Source: Nocardia aurea | Lineage (GTDB): Bacteria > Actinomycetota > Actinomycetes > Mycobacteriales > Mycobacteriaceae | DNA: 64,000 nt | Direction of reading: 5' to 3' | NCBI RefSeq assembly: GCF_003123685.1 | Contig: NZ_QCYJ01000084.1 | Location: 434,001 to 498,000 of the forward strand | Shown here: one piece after another, positions 1 through 11,100 of the stretch | Layout of the letters: each line of letters opens with the position of its first letter | How positions within the stretch are numbered: the first letter of the stretch is position 1 | Program-made: the position numbers and the translations under genes | The notes under the pieces: model-generated | Told to the model about the DNA's origin: nothing | Database searches by the model: none | Seen by the model: only the letters and a program-made list of their open reading frames with translations

Positions 1-1
1 G

Positions 2-3000
2 GTGACCCTGGTCGACCTGGTTGCCGTGCAGGCCAGGCTGCGTCCGAACGCGACGGCGATCCGCTTCGGCGACACCGCGCTGAGTTTCGCCGAACTCCAG
101 CGCCGGGCCAACCGGGTCGCTCGCGCCCTGATCGCCGGTGGCGCGGGCCCGGAGAAACTGGTGGCCGTCGCGGTCGCCCGCACCGAGGATCTGCCCGTCG
201 CCCTGCTCGGCGTGCTGCTCTCCGGCGCGGGATACCTTCCCATCGACACCGCCTATCCGGTCCAGCGGCTGGAATTCATGCTGTCCGACGCCGCTCCCGC
301 CTGCGTTCTGGTGACGGCGGGGGAGCGCGACGCGGTGCCGGACACCGGCCGTCCGGTCGTGCTGTTGGAGGAGACCGCGCTCTTCGCCGACGCCCCGATC
401 ACCGACGCGGACCGGCGCGCGCCGTTGCGCCCGGACAACCTCGCCTACGTCATCTACACCTCCGGTTCCACGGGCGTGCCCAAGGGCGTCGGAGTGGCCC
501 ATCGCAATGTCGTCGAGTTGTTCGCGAACACCCAGTCGCGCTTCGAATTCGACGAGACCGACGTGTGGACGCTGTTCCACTCCTTCGCGTTCGACTTCTC
601 GGTCTGGGAACTGTGGTGCGCGCTGGCCAACGGCGGCACCGTCGTTGTGGTCGACTACCTGACCTCGCGTTCACCGGAACTGTTCCGCGAGTTGCTCATT
701 CGCGAACAGGTCACGGTGCTGAACCAGACGCCGTCGGCGTTCTACCAGCTGGCCGAGGCCGACCGCGCCGCGCACGCCACCGGCCAGGGCAAATTCGCGC
801 TGCGCTACGTGGTGTTCGGCGGCGAGGCGCTCGATCTGCGTCAACTGCGGCGCTGGTACGACCGGCACGCGGTGGACGCGCCGTGGCTGGTCAACATGTA
901 CGGCATCACCGAGACGACGGTGCACGTGTCGTTCCTGTCGCTCGACGAACAGAAGGTGGAGAATCCGGCCAGCGTCATCGGTCGTGCGCTGCCGGGCCTG
1001 GACGCCTACGTCATCGACGAGCGCTTGCATCCCGCGCCGGTCGGGGTGGCCGGGGAGATCAATGTCGCGGGGCGTCAGCTCTCGCGCGGCTACCTGGGCA
1101 GGCCGGGACTCACCGCCACCCGATTCGTCGCCAACCCGTTCGGCGCGCCCGGATCGCGGATGTACCGCACCGGTGACGTCGGTCGCTGGGTCGGACTCGG
1201 CGGTGAGGCGAACCTCGAATACGCGGGCCGCAGCGACCAGCAGGTCCAATTGCGCGGTTTCCGTATCGAACTCGGCGAGATCGAATCCGCGCTGTTGCGC
1301 TGCGAAGGCGTCAGCCAGGCCGTCGTGCTCATCGGCGCCGACGAGCACGCGGGCGACCGGCTCATCGCGTACGCGGTCCCCGATACCGGCGCGCGGCTCG
1401 ATTCCGTCGAATTGCGCGGTGCCGTCGCGGAATTCCTGACCGGCTACATGGTGCCCGACGCCGTCGTCGTCCTGGACGCGCTGCCGCTCACCCCCAACGG
1501 CAAACTGGATCGCAAGGCGCTGCCCGCCCCCGAATTCGTCAGCGACGCGACCTACCGCGCCCCGTCCTCGCCGCTGGAACAGGCTGTGGCCGAGGTGTTC
1601 TCGGGACTGCTCGGCGGTGTCGAGGTCGGACTCGACGACGATTTCTTCGCACTAGGCGGCAATTCACTGCTCGCCACCCGCGCGGTGGCCCGCGTCAACG
1701 CGGCGCTGGACGCGAAACTCGCGGTGCGCGAACTGTTCGAGGCCTCCACCGTCGCGGCGCTGGCCGCCCGGATCGTGCCCGGCGCGGGCGACGGTCCCGC
1801 CCGTCCGCCGCTGACCAGGGGTGAACGGCCCGTTCAGGTGCCGCTGTCGCTGGTACAGCAGCGGATGTGGGTGCTCAATCAACTCGATCCGGCGTCGCCC
1901 GCCTACAACATTCCGCTCGCCATCCGGCTCAACGGCGCACTCGATGTGTCCGCGCTGCGCTACGCCGTCGCCGATGTGCTCGAACGGCACGAGGCGCTGC
2001 GCACCCGCTACCCGGCCGAGGGCACCGGCGGCCTGCCGTACCAGGAGATCCTGACCGTCGCCGAGGCACTGCCCGGTGGGCTCGAGGTCGAGACGAACGA
2101 CGATCCGATGCGCCGCGTCGGCGAATTGATGGCGGTCGGCTTCGACGTGACCGCGAAGGTCCCGCTGCGTGCTGTGCTGCTGGTCGGCGAAGGCGCGGCC
2201 GAGGATCACCTGCTCGTCGTCGTGGTGCACCACATCGCCGCCGACGGTGTGTCGATGACGCCGCTGGCCCGCGACCTCGCCACCGCGTATGTCGCACGGG
2301 TGGAAGGACGTTCGCCGTCCTGGGTACCGCTGGAACTGCAATACGCGGATTTCGCGCTGTGGCAGCGCGCCGCGATCGGCGAGGATTCCGACGAGAACTC
2401 CGTGGCCGCCACGCAATTGGCGTACTGGCGCGGACAGCTCGCCGGACTGTCAGGGGAATTGGCGCTGCCGCTGGACCGACCGCGCCCGCAGGTGCCGTCC
2501 ATGCGCGGGGCGACGACCGGGATCGTGCTGCCCGCCGAGGTCAACGAGAATCTGACGCGCATCGCCCGCGAACACAATTCGACCCTGTTCATGGTCGTGC
2601 ACGCGGCGCTCGCGGTACTGCTCGCGCGGATGTCGGGAAGTTCGGATATCGCCATCGGCACCGCCATCGCGGGCCGCGGCGAACGCGCTCTCGACGATCT
2701 GGTCGGCATGTTCGTCAACACGCTCGCGCTGCGTATCCCCGTCGATTCCGGCGCCACCTTCGGCGCCCTGGTCGATCGGGCCCGGGAAACCGATCTTTCG
2801 GCGTTCGGCAATGCCGACGTGCCGTTCGAGCGAGTGGTCGAGGTCGTCGCGCCGGGACGTTCGAGCGCGCACAATCCGCTGTTCCAGGTGGTGCTGTCGT
2901 TCGAGAGCACCGAGCCGCCGTCGCTGGAACTGCCCGGCCTGACGATCACCGGCCTGGACGCGGGCGCCGTCGCCGCCAAATTCGACCTCCAGGTCATCGT

Positions 3001-4072
3001 CGACCCGCGCCGCGCCGCGGACGGCACGACCGGTGAGCTGAGCGTGGTCTTCAGCTACGCCACCGACATCTTCGACGAATCCACCGCGCGGGCCTTCGGT
3101 CGCCGTTTCGAGCGCATCGTCACCGCCGTCGCGGCCGACCCCTCGGTCGTCGTCGGCGATATCGACATCCTCGACGCCGAGGAACGCGACCGGGTGCTCG
3201 TCGGCGCGAGCGCCGATCCCGGCGAGAACGCGGCGGCGACGGCGGGCGCGGCACTGACCCAGTCGCTGTCGGCCGGGGTCGAGGACGATCCGGACGGGCC
3301 CGCCGTGGTGTGGGGCGAGCGGGCGGTGTCCTACCAGGAACTCGACGCGCGATCCTCGCGTCTGGCACGGGTGCTGATCGAACGCGGCTGCGGTCCCTGC
3401 GACGGTGTCGCGGTGCGGCTCGGCCGAGGCGTCGACACGGTCGTGGCGCGCTGGGCGGTGCTCAAGGCCGGAGCCGCGCTGGCCCCGACCTCGTACCGGG
3501 ACGACGTCCTGCCGGGAGCGGTGACGGTCGGCATCGGGTCGGTCGCGGATACCCGCGATGCCACCGTCGACTGGATCGCACTCGACGATCCCGCGGTCGC
3601 CGCGCGGATCGCCGCGCAATCGCCGCGCCCGGTGACCTACGCGAACCGGGTGCGCACCCTGCGCGGCGGCGATCCGGCCCTCTGGTCCGGCGGCGCCGTG
3701 GCGCTGACCTACGACGAGTTGGCCGCCGCCGCGGCCAGGATCGCGGCCCGCACCGAGATGACCTTCGAATCGCGTGTCTTCGGCCACGGCCGCCCGGAAT
3801 CGCTGTCCGCGCTGATCGAGACGGTCGCCGCGGGCACGAACGGCGCGTCGATCGTCATCGGTGACGACGCGGGCGACCCGACCGGCTTCCTCGCCGACGA
3901 ATGGGTCACCCACCTGTTCACCGATGCCGCTTCCTTCGCCGCGGTCGCGGTCTCGGAACTGGAGGACTTGAAAGTCGTGGTCCTGGAAGGTGATCCGGGT
4001 CCCGCGAGTTCTACCGGACAGGTCGAGGTACTCGCCCTGTCGGATCTCCTGGGCATCGCGGTGCCGCGCTAG
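2..4072 (+). CDS. Non-ribosomal peptide synthetase, C-terminal part, ending in a degenerate A domain (5' partial)
   Basis: The frame is open at the window edge, so this is the C-terminal part of a larger NRPS and the apparent GTG at base 2 is not a credible start. Visible domains: A domain (about residues 1-500) with the SGSTG loop near 152; T domain (about 515-590) with LGGNSL near 553; C domain (about 605-1040) with HHIAADG near 743. The A-domain pocket, read by alignment to PheA, is D-F-W-N-V-G-M-V-H-K, the classic threonine code. Residues about 1080-1356 resemble the first half of an A domain (compare 'RVLIERGCGP' with 'RLLIAQGIGP' of the next NRPS), but the ATP-loop motif is lost and the protein stops without T, E or TE. 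The terminal C domain therefore needs an acceptor on another protein, most simply the A-T start of the NRPS at 5163. No MbtH-like gene is in the window. Confidence 0.93.
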   Translation: MTLVDLVAVQARLRPNATAIRFGDTALSFAELQRRANRVARALIAGGAGPEKLVAVAVARTEDLPVALLGVLLSGAGYLPIDTAYPVQRLEFMLSDAAPACVLVTAGERDAVPDTGRPVVLLEETALFADAPITDADRRAPLRPDNLAYVIYTSGSTGVPKGVGVAHRNVVELFANTQSRFEFDETDVWTLFHSFAFDFSVWELWCALANGGTVVVVDYLTSRSPELFRELLIREQVTVLNQTPSAFYQLAEADRAAHATGQGKFALRYVVFGGEALDLRQLRRWYDRHAVDAPWLVNMYGITETTVHVSFLSLDEQKVENPASVIGRALPGLDAYVIDERLHPAPVGVAGEINVAGRQLSRGYLGRPGLTATRFVANPFGAPGSRMYRTGDVGRWVGLGGEANLEYAGRSDQQVQLRGFRIELGEIESALLRCEGVSQAVVLIGADEHAGDRLIAYAVPDTGARLDSVELRGAVAEFLTGYMVPDAVVVLDALPLTPNGKLDRKALPAPEFVSDATYRAPSSPLEQAVAEVFSGLLGGVEVGLDDDFFALGGNSLLATRAVARVNAALDAKLAVRELFEASTVAALAARIVPGAGDGPARPPLTRGERPVQVPLSLVQQRMWVLNQLDPASPAYNIPLAIRLNGALDVSALRYAVADVLERHEALRTRYPAEGTGGLPYQEILTVAEALPGGLEVETNDDPMRRVGELMAVGFDVTAKVPLRAVLLVGEGAAEDHLLVVVVHHIAADGVSMTPLARDLATAYVARVEGRSPSWVPLELQYADFALWQRAAIGEDSDENSVAATQLAYWRGQLAGLSGELALPLDRPRPQVPSMRGATTGIVLPAEVNENLTRIAREHNSTLFMVVHAALAVLLARMSGSSDIAIGTAIAGRGERALDDLVGMFVNTLALRIPVDSGATFGALVDRARETDLSAFGNADVPFERVVEVVAPGRSSAHNPLFQVVLSFESTEPPSLELPGLTITGLDAGAVAAKFDLQVIVDPRRAADGTTGELSVVFSYATDIFDESTARAFGRRFERIVTAVAADPSVVVGDIDILDAEERDRVLVGASADPGENAAATAGAALTQSLSAGVEDDPDGPAVVWGERAVSYQELDARSSRLARVLIERGCGPCDGVAVRLGRGVDTVVARWAVLKAGAALAPTSYRDDVLPGAVTVGIGSVADTRDATVDWIALDDPAVAARIAAQSPRPVTYANRVRTLRGGDPALWSGGAVALTYDELAAAAARIAARTEMTFESRVFGHGRPESLSALIETVAAGTNGASIVIGDDAGDPTGFLADEWVTHLFTDAASFAAVAVSELEDLKVVVLEGDPGPASSTGQVEVLALSDLLGIAVPR

Positions 4073-4151
4073 GCGGTTCCCGACCCCCGGTCGCGTGATT
4101 CGCGCGACCGGGTGGATTTCCCGTGCGGGTTCGGCCGATGGGGACCGGTGC

Positions 4152-4192
4152 ACGGTGTGAACCCCCCCATATACGGTGTGAACCCCCCATAT
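4152..4192. repeat. Two tandem copies of a 21-bp element
   Basis: Copies at 4152-4172 and 4173-4192 share ACGGTGTGAAC, a run of C (7 then 6) and ATAT. They differ by one C. The second copy runs into TATAACGG, which resembles an actinobacterial -10. It could be a duplicated operator or promoter element; no known consensus is recognised. Confidence 0.8.
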
Positions 4193-4231
4193 AACGGAGA
4201 CGGGTGGTGTCCTCGTCCGCTCGGGCCGAAG

Positions 4232-4453
4232 TGGCTCCGGCGGTGGCTCCGGGGACCGTGATCGCGGGCGACGACGGTGACCGCTCGAAACCGATCGGTG
4301 TGGATGGGCTCTGGCGGTAGCTCGGGGGAGCGTAAGCGCGGGCGACGACGGTGACTGCTCGGATTGACCGGCGGTGGATTGGCTCCGGCGGTCGCTCGGG
4401 GGTGCGTGATCGCGGCGACGACGGTGACCGCGCGAAACCGACCGGTGGTGGAT
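4232..4453. repeat. Three tandem copies of an imperfect 74-bp repeat
   Basis: Copies span 4232-4305, 4306-4379 and 4380-4453. Each starts like GGCTCCGGCGGT, carries a central GGCGACGACGGTGAC and ends in GTGGAT. The period is exactly 74 bp except for small compensating changes. Because 74 is not a multiple of three, the repeat shifts the reading frame from copy to copy, which argues against a coding role. Confidence 0.85.
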
Positions 4454-5109
4454 GTGGGCACCGCGTCCTTGGACTCCGCCTGCCTGCTGCTCGACGCGGC
4501 CCCTCTGGCGCGGACGACGACGCGATCGAGGATGTGACCGTCCGGCGGACGCGGGAGGCTCCGTAGTGGCCGATCCCGACTCCGTGTGGGCGGAGGTGTG
4601 GTGCGCCACAAATACCGTCGACCCACTCATGAGCCTCGGCGCGGAATGTGATGCTCGGCACTCTCGGGGTCGGTGAACGGACTCGCCCCGCCGTGGACGA
4701 CGGAACGGGCGGGTGCCCCGCCCCGGAGGCGACGGTCTGCTCGCGGACGCCCGCCCCGGACGGTCGGCGGGGTCGCTCGCCGGTGGCCGACGCGCCCCGG
4801 AACGGCCGTTCGCCCACGACCGCCGGATCCCTCCCGTATCGGGCACCCCGATTCGGCACGGCCGCGACCGGCGCGGGCAACCCCTCGGACGGTCGCCGCG
4901 ACCGGTGATCGGCGAGGCTCCGGCGGGCGTTCGCCCCCGTTGTTGCCGCTGTTGGAGGCCCCGCGTAACCTCGAACACTTGTTCCGCACAGGACCCCGGG
5001 GCCTGTGACGTGTCTGGTAACGATCGTGGCTTATCTCTACGATGCACACGAAGTGGGCAAAGGGGCGCGCACGACCGAGCGTGGATAGATGGATTGGGTG
5101 AGCTGCTAG

Positions 5110-5166
5110 ATGATTCGGGTGGACTTGGGTCGCCGGTACGCGACATGGGGCCGGGTGCAGGCATGA
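5110..5166 (+). CDS. Possible 18-codon leader ORF overlapping the NRPS start
   Basis: An ATG at 5110, preceded by GGGTGAG, opens an 18-codon frame whose TGA overlaps the ATG at 5163 as ATGA, the arrangement typical of translational coupling. The NRPS start itself has only a weak Shine-Dalgarno match. The peptide is rich in Arg and Val and matches nothing known. The ORF could be fortuitous; the overlap geometry is the only evidence. Confidence 0.3.
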   Translation: MIRVDLGRRYATWGRVQA

Positions 5167-8100
5167 CGCGCCCCACCCGGACGCGCCCCACCCGGACTCC
5201 ACGGGCGCGCGTCAAAACGCTGCCGCAGCTGCTGGTCGGAGCGGTCGAGGCCGATCCGGGCCGGGTCGCCGTGCGTTTCGCCGACGCCGAGTCGACGCTC
5301 GCCGAACTGACCTACGCCGAACTCGACGAACGTTCCACCCGGCTGGCTCGCCTGCTGATCGCGCAGGGGATCGGTCCGGAAGATCTGGTCGCGGTGGGGG
5401 TGCCGCGGTCGCTGGAATCGGTGCTCGCGGTGTGGGCGGTGGCCAAGACCGGCGCGGGTTTCGTCCCGGTCGACCCGAACTACCCGGCCGATCGCATCGA
5501 ACACATGGTCACCGACTCCGGCGCGACACTCGGGGTGACGGTCGCCTCGGTCGCCGCCGGATTGCCGGACCGGGTGCGCTGGCTGGTCATGGACGCGCCC
5601 GGACTCGCCGATGAACTCGCCCGGCAGTCCTCGGAGCAGGTCACCTACGCCGATCGGGTGCGGCCGCTGCGCGCCGAACACCCGGCCTATGTCATCTACA
5701 CCTCGGGGTCGACCGGATTGCCCAAGGGCGTGGTCGTCACCCATACCGGGCTGTCGAATTTCAGCGACGAACAGCGCGATCGGCTCCGGGTGACCGGCGA
5801 ATCACGCACGCTGCACTTCGCCTCGCCGTCTTTCGACGCGTCGGTGCTGGAACTGCTGCTCGCGGTCGGCGCGGGCGCGACCATGGTGGTCGTCGCGCCG
5901 ACGGTGTACGGCGGCGCCGAACTCGCGGCACTGCTGCGCCGTGAACGGGTCAGCCACGCCTTCATCACCCCCGCCGCCCTCGCCTCGATCGATCCGACCG
6001 GACTCGACGACCTCCGGGTGGTCGGCGTGGGCGGCGAGGCCTGCTCGCCCGATCTGCCGCGCCGGTGGGCCCAGCCCGTCGCGGGCGGCGCGACGCGCGA
6101 CTTCTTCAATATGTACGGTCCCACCGAGACCTCGATGGTGGTCAACATCAGTCCCGCGCTGCTGCCGGGCGACCCGATCTCCATCGGCGGCCCGATCCGC
6201 GGGACCACCGAATACGTGCTCGACGATCGCCTGGCGCGGGTGCCGACCGGGGTCACCGGTGAGCTGTACATCGCGGGCGCGCAGCTCGCGCGCGGCTATC
6301 ACCGCCGCGCGTCGCTGACCGCCGCCCGGTTCGTCGCGAATCCGTTCGACCCGAACGGTTCCCGGCTCTACCGCACCGGCGATCTGGTGCGCTTCACCCC
6401 GGCGGGTGAGCTGGAACACCTGGGCCGCAACGATTTCCAGGTGAAGGTCCGTGGTTTCCGGATCGAGCTCGGCGAGATCGACGCGATGCTGGCCGAACAC
6501 GACACGGTCGATTTCGCCGCGACCATCGGGCACACCCTCGATACCGGCGCCACGATTCTCGTCTCCTACGTCCATGCCGCCCCCGGAGCGCGGGTGGACG
6601 TCGACGCGCTGACCGCCTACGCCGAACGTAGTCTGCCCGCACATATGGTGCCGACCACCGTCATGGTGCTCGACACCATCCCGCTGACCCCCTCGGGCAA
6701 ACTGGATCGGACCGCGCTGCCGGAACCTCAGTTGCGCGCCAAGGAATTCCGCGCGCCGACCGGCCGTACCGAGATCACGGTCGCCGCCGTCTTCGCCGAA
6801 CTGCTCGACATCGATCGCGAGATCGGCGCCGACGACGATTTCTTCGCCCTCGGCGGCAACTCCCTGATCGCCACCCGCGCCATCGCACGGCTCGGCGCGG
6901 CCCTGGACTCGCAGATCCCCGCGCGACTGCTCTTCGAAGCGTCCTCGGTGGCCGCGCTCGCGCAGCGACTGAGCGACTACGAGGGCTCAGGGCGACGTCC
7001 CGCGCTCGAGGTGGCGGTACGGCCCGAGCGGATTCCGCTCTCGCTGGCACAGCAGCGGATGTGGTTCCTGAACCGCTTCGATCCCGAATCGGCCGCCAAC
7101 AACATCCCGTTCGCGATCCGGCTGTCCGGCGCGCTGGATGTCTCCGCGCTCCAGACCGCGGTCGCCGACCTCATAGGACGGCACGAATCACTGCGCACGG
7201 TCTATCCGGCCGTCGACGGCACGGGCTACCAGTCCATCCTGCCGGTCGCCAAAGCGCTGCCGGATCTGACGCCGCAGCAGGTGTCGGAGTCGGAACTGCG
7301 CGACTGGCTGCTGAGTTCGGCGCTGACCGGATTCGACGTCGCCACCGAAGTGCCGCTGCGCATCGGTCTGGCCTCGCTGGGGTCAGGCGATTACGTCGTC
7401 GCGGTCGTGGTGCACCACATCGCCGCCGACGGCGCGTCGATCGCACCCATGGTGCGGGATCTGATGGCCGCCTACATGGCGCGCGCGGCGGGCGTCGAAC
7501 CCCGCTGGATGCCGCTGCCCGTGCAGTACGCCGATTACACGCTGTGGCAGCGCCGCGTCCTCGGTGACGAACGCGATCCGGCGTCCGTGGCCGCCGCGCA
7601 GGTCGAGTACTGGCGGACCGCCCTCGCCGGTATCCCCGACCGACTCGAACTGCCGACCGACCGGCCGAGGCCCGCGGTGGCATCCGGGCGCGGCGCGACC
7701 TACGCCTTCGAGATCCCGGCCCGCGTCCACGCCGAGTTGAACGAGTTGGCCCAGGACAGCGGCGCCTCGCTGTTCATGGTGGTGCACGCGGCGCTGGCCG
7801 TGCTGCTGGCTCGCCTGGCCAATACCGACGACGTCACCATCGGCACCCCGGTGGAGGGTCGCGGTGAGCGCCTGCTCGACGACCTGATCGGCATGTTCGT
7901 CAACACGCTGGTGCTGCGCACGCGCGTCGACCGGGGTGTGTCGTTCCTCGATCTGCTGCACGCGACCAGGGATACCGATCTCAGCGGGTTCTCCCACGCC
8001 GAGTTGCCGTTCGAGCGTCTGGTCGAGGTGCTCGACCCGGTGCGCTCGCAATCGCATCATCCGCTGTTCCAGGTCGCCCTGTTCTTCCAGAACATGGACA

Positions 8101-11100
8101 GCGCGACGCTGGAACTGCCGGGACTTTCCGCCCAGGTCGTCGAACTCGACGGCGCGGTGGCGAAATTCGATCTCCAGCTGACCCTGGAGCCGAAGACCGA
8201 GGGCGGTGTCCCGGCCGGTCTGTCCGCGCTGTTCACCTATGCGACAGATCTTTTCGACGAAGCCTCGGTCGCGCAGTTCGCCGAGCGGCTGATCCGTGTG
8301 CTCACCGCGGTCGTCGCCGATCCCGAACGTCAGGTCGGCGCCATCGAACTGCTCGCGCCCGTCGAGCGCGACCGTATCCTGCTCGACCGCAACGACACTC
8401 GGCACCGGGTTCGCTCGGAACTGCTGCTCGACACCTATCACCGGACGGTGGCCGCGAATCCCGGCGCGGTCGCGATCGCCTACGGGGGCGTCGAACTGAC
8501 CTACCGCGAATTCGACGCGCGGGTCAACAGCCTCGCGCGCCTGCTGATCTCGCAGGGCGTCGGCTCGGAATCGCTGGTCGGTCTCGCGATCCGCCGCTCG
8601 ATCGATCTCGTGGTCGGCATGTACGCGATCGTCACCGCGGGCGGCGCCTACGTACCGCTCGATCCGGATCATCCGGCCGAGCGCATCGGCCACATCCTCG
8701 ATACCGCGCAGCCGGTGTGCGTGCTGAGCACGGTGGCCGACGCCGCCTCGGTGCCGCAGAGCGCGCGGACGGTGCTGATCGACGATGTCGATCTGTCCGG
8801 GTTCGACGACCGCCCGGTGCGTATCGCCGAACTCTCGCGTCAGGTGCTGACGCATCATCCTGCCTACGTGATCTTCACCTCGGGCTCGACGGGCAGGCCG
8901 AAGGGCGTCGCGGTATCGCACGGCGCGATCCACAACCAGATCGCCTGGATGCTGGGCGAGTATCCGCTCGGTCCGGGGGATGTGTACCTCCAGAAGACCG
9001 CGACCACCTTCGACGTGTCGCTGTGGGGCTATTTCATGCCGCTGCGGGCGGGCGCGAAACTCGTCGTCGCCACCCCCGACGGTCACCGCGATCCCGAGTA
9101 CGTCGCGGAGACCATCGCCGCCCACCAGGTCACGGTGACCGATTTCGTGCCGTCGATGCTGTCGGTGTTCGCCGCGCACGCCAGGCCCGAACTGCTGACC
9201 TCGCTGCGGCACGTCTTCGCGATCGGCGAGGCCCTGCCGCCGGAGACGGTGGCCGCCTTCGCCGCCGTGTCCGACGCCGCCCTGCACAACCTGTACGGCC
9301 CCACCGAGGCCGCGGTCTCGGTCACCTACTGGCAGGCCGACGCGACGGCGAGCACGTCGGTGCCCATCGGCCTTCCGCAGTGGAACACCCAGGTCTACGT
9401 CCTGGATTCGAGTCTGCGCGTGGTGCCCGCGGGCGTCGTCGGCGAGTTGTATCTGGCCGGTGACCAGTTGGCGCGCGGCTACGTCCGTCGCCCCGACCTG
9501 ACCTCGGACCGGTTCGTCGCCAACCCCTTCGGCTTCGGCGAGCGCATGTACCGGACCGGCGACCTCGTCGTCTGGCGGCTCGCCGAGGACGGCAGGTCCG
9601 TGCTGGACTATCTGGGCCGCACCGACTTCCAGGTGAAATTCCGTGGCCAGCGCATCGAGCTGGGCGAAATCGAGACCGCGCTGCTCGCGTCGGAATCGGT
9701 CAGCCAGGCCGTCGCCGTCGTCGCGAGCGGGCCGACCGGTGATCAGCTGGTCGGTTACGTGGTCCCCGCCCCGGGACACGACCCCGACCCTGTCGGCCTG
9801 CGTGCCGAGATCGCCGCCGTCCTGCCCGCCTACATGGTGCCCGCGACGGTGCTGGTACTGGACGCCTTCCCGCTCAACACCTCCGGCAAACTGGATCGCA
9901 AGGCGCTGCCCGCCCCGCAGTTCGAGGCGAAGGCCTTCGCCGCGCCGACCACCACGATCGAGGAAGCGGTCGCGCAGGTATACGCCGAGGTGCTCGGTGT
10001 GGAACGCGTCGGGCGCGACGACGACTTCTTCGAACTCGGCGGCAACTCACTCAGTGCGACCAGGGTCGCCGCGCGGCTCGGCGACGCGCTCGACACCCGC
10101 GTCCCGGTCCGGCTGATCTTCGAGCACTCCACCGTCGCCGGGCTGGCGAACCGGGTCGAACTCACCGAGGGCGGCCGTCCCGCCCTGGTCGCGGGACCGC
10201 GCCCGGACCTGGTGCCGCTGTCGCTGGCACAGCAGCGCATGTGGTTCCTCAACCAGTTCGACACCACCGCCGCGGCCTACAACCTGCCGGTCGCGGTGCA
10301 GCTGACCGGAACACTCGACGTCGCCGCGCTGCGCGCCGCGGCCGCCGACATCGTCACCAGGCACGAGACGTTGCGGACCCGCTACCCGCAGAGCGACCGG
10401 GGGCCACGGCAGGAGATCCTGTCGCCCGCGCAGGCCGCGCCGCTGGTCGAGCCGATCGTCGTCGACGAGGACCGGCTCTACGAGCGCGTCGCCGAGATCG
10501 CGGGCGCCGGATTCGACGTCTCCACCGAGATCCCGTTGCGGATGGCGCTGTTCCAGGTCGACGGCACACCGGACGAGCACGTCCTGCTCGTCGTGGTGCA
10601 CCACATCGCCGCCGACGGTTGGTCGCTCGGCGCGCTGACCCGCGACGTGATGGCCGCCTACGCCGCACGGTCGCAGGGTGTGCCGCCGAATTGGGCGCCA
10701 CTGCCCGTGCAGTACGCCGACTACACGCTGTGGCAGCGCGGTCTGCTCGGCGCGATCGACGACCCGGATTCGTTGGCGGCCAAGCAGATCGAATTCTGGA
10801 AGACCACGCTCGCGGGTCTGCCGGAGGAATCGACGCTGCCGCTGGACCGGCCGCGACCGGTCGCCCAGTCCTACCAGGGCGGCGCGGTGAGTTTCCGGGT
10901 CGACGCCGAAACCCACCGCGGTCTGCGGGATTTGGCGCGTTCGGCGAACGCGACCGTGTTCATGGTCGTGCACACCGTGCTCGCCGTGGCGCTGGCGCGC
11001 ATGGGGGGAACCAACGATGTCGCCATCGGCACCCCGATCGCCGGTCGCGGCGCGGCCGAACTCGACGATGTCATCGGCATGTTCGTCAACACGGTGGTAC

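Larger units (their letters stand above)
4073..5162. other. Long non-coding gap between two NRPS genes, with tandem repeats
   Basis: About 1.09 kb separates two synthetase genes that should act in sequence. No convincing gene is visible: the open frames on both strands have no family resemblance and arise from high GC. The gap holds two tandem copies of a 21-bp element (4152-4192), three tandem copies of a 74-bp element (4232-4453), and a possible 18-codon leader ORF overlapping the next start (5110-5166). A TATAAC hexamer at 4191-4196 could be a -10 element for the second gene, which is inference. Confidence 0.7.

Noticed and set aside
4232..4453. Possible CRISPR array
   Set aside because: The 74-bp units are contiguous with no unique spacers, and no cas genes are present.
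4713..5162. 150-codon N-terminal extension of the giant NRPS frame
   Set aside because: Arg/Gly/Pro-rich translation without domain resemblance; A-domain homology begins just after 5163.
2450..5215. A 921-codon minus-strand frame covering the end of the first NRPS and the intergenic gap
   Set aside because: Most of it is an antisense shadow of the C and half-A domains; the part over the gap is Arg/Pro low-complexity from GC-rich repeats.
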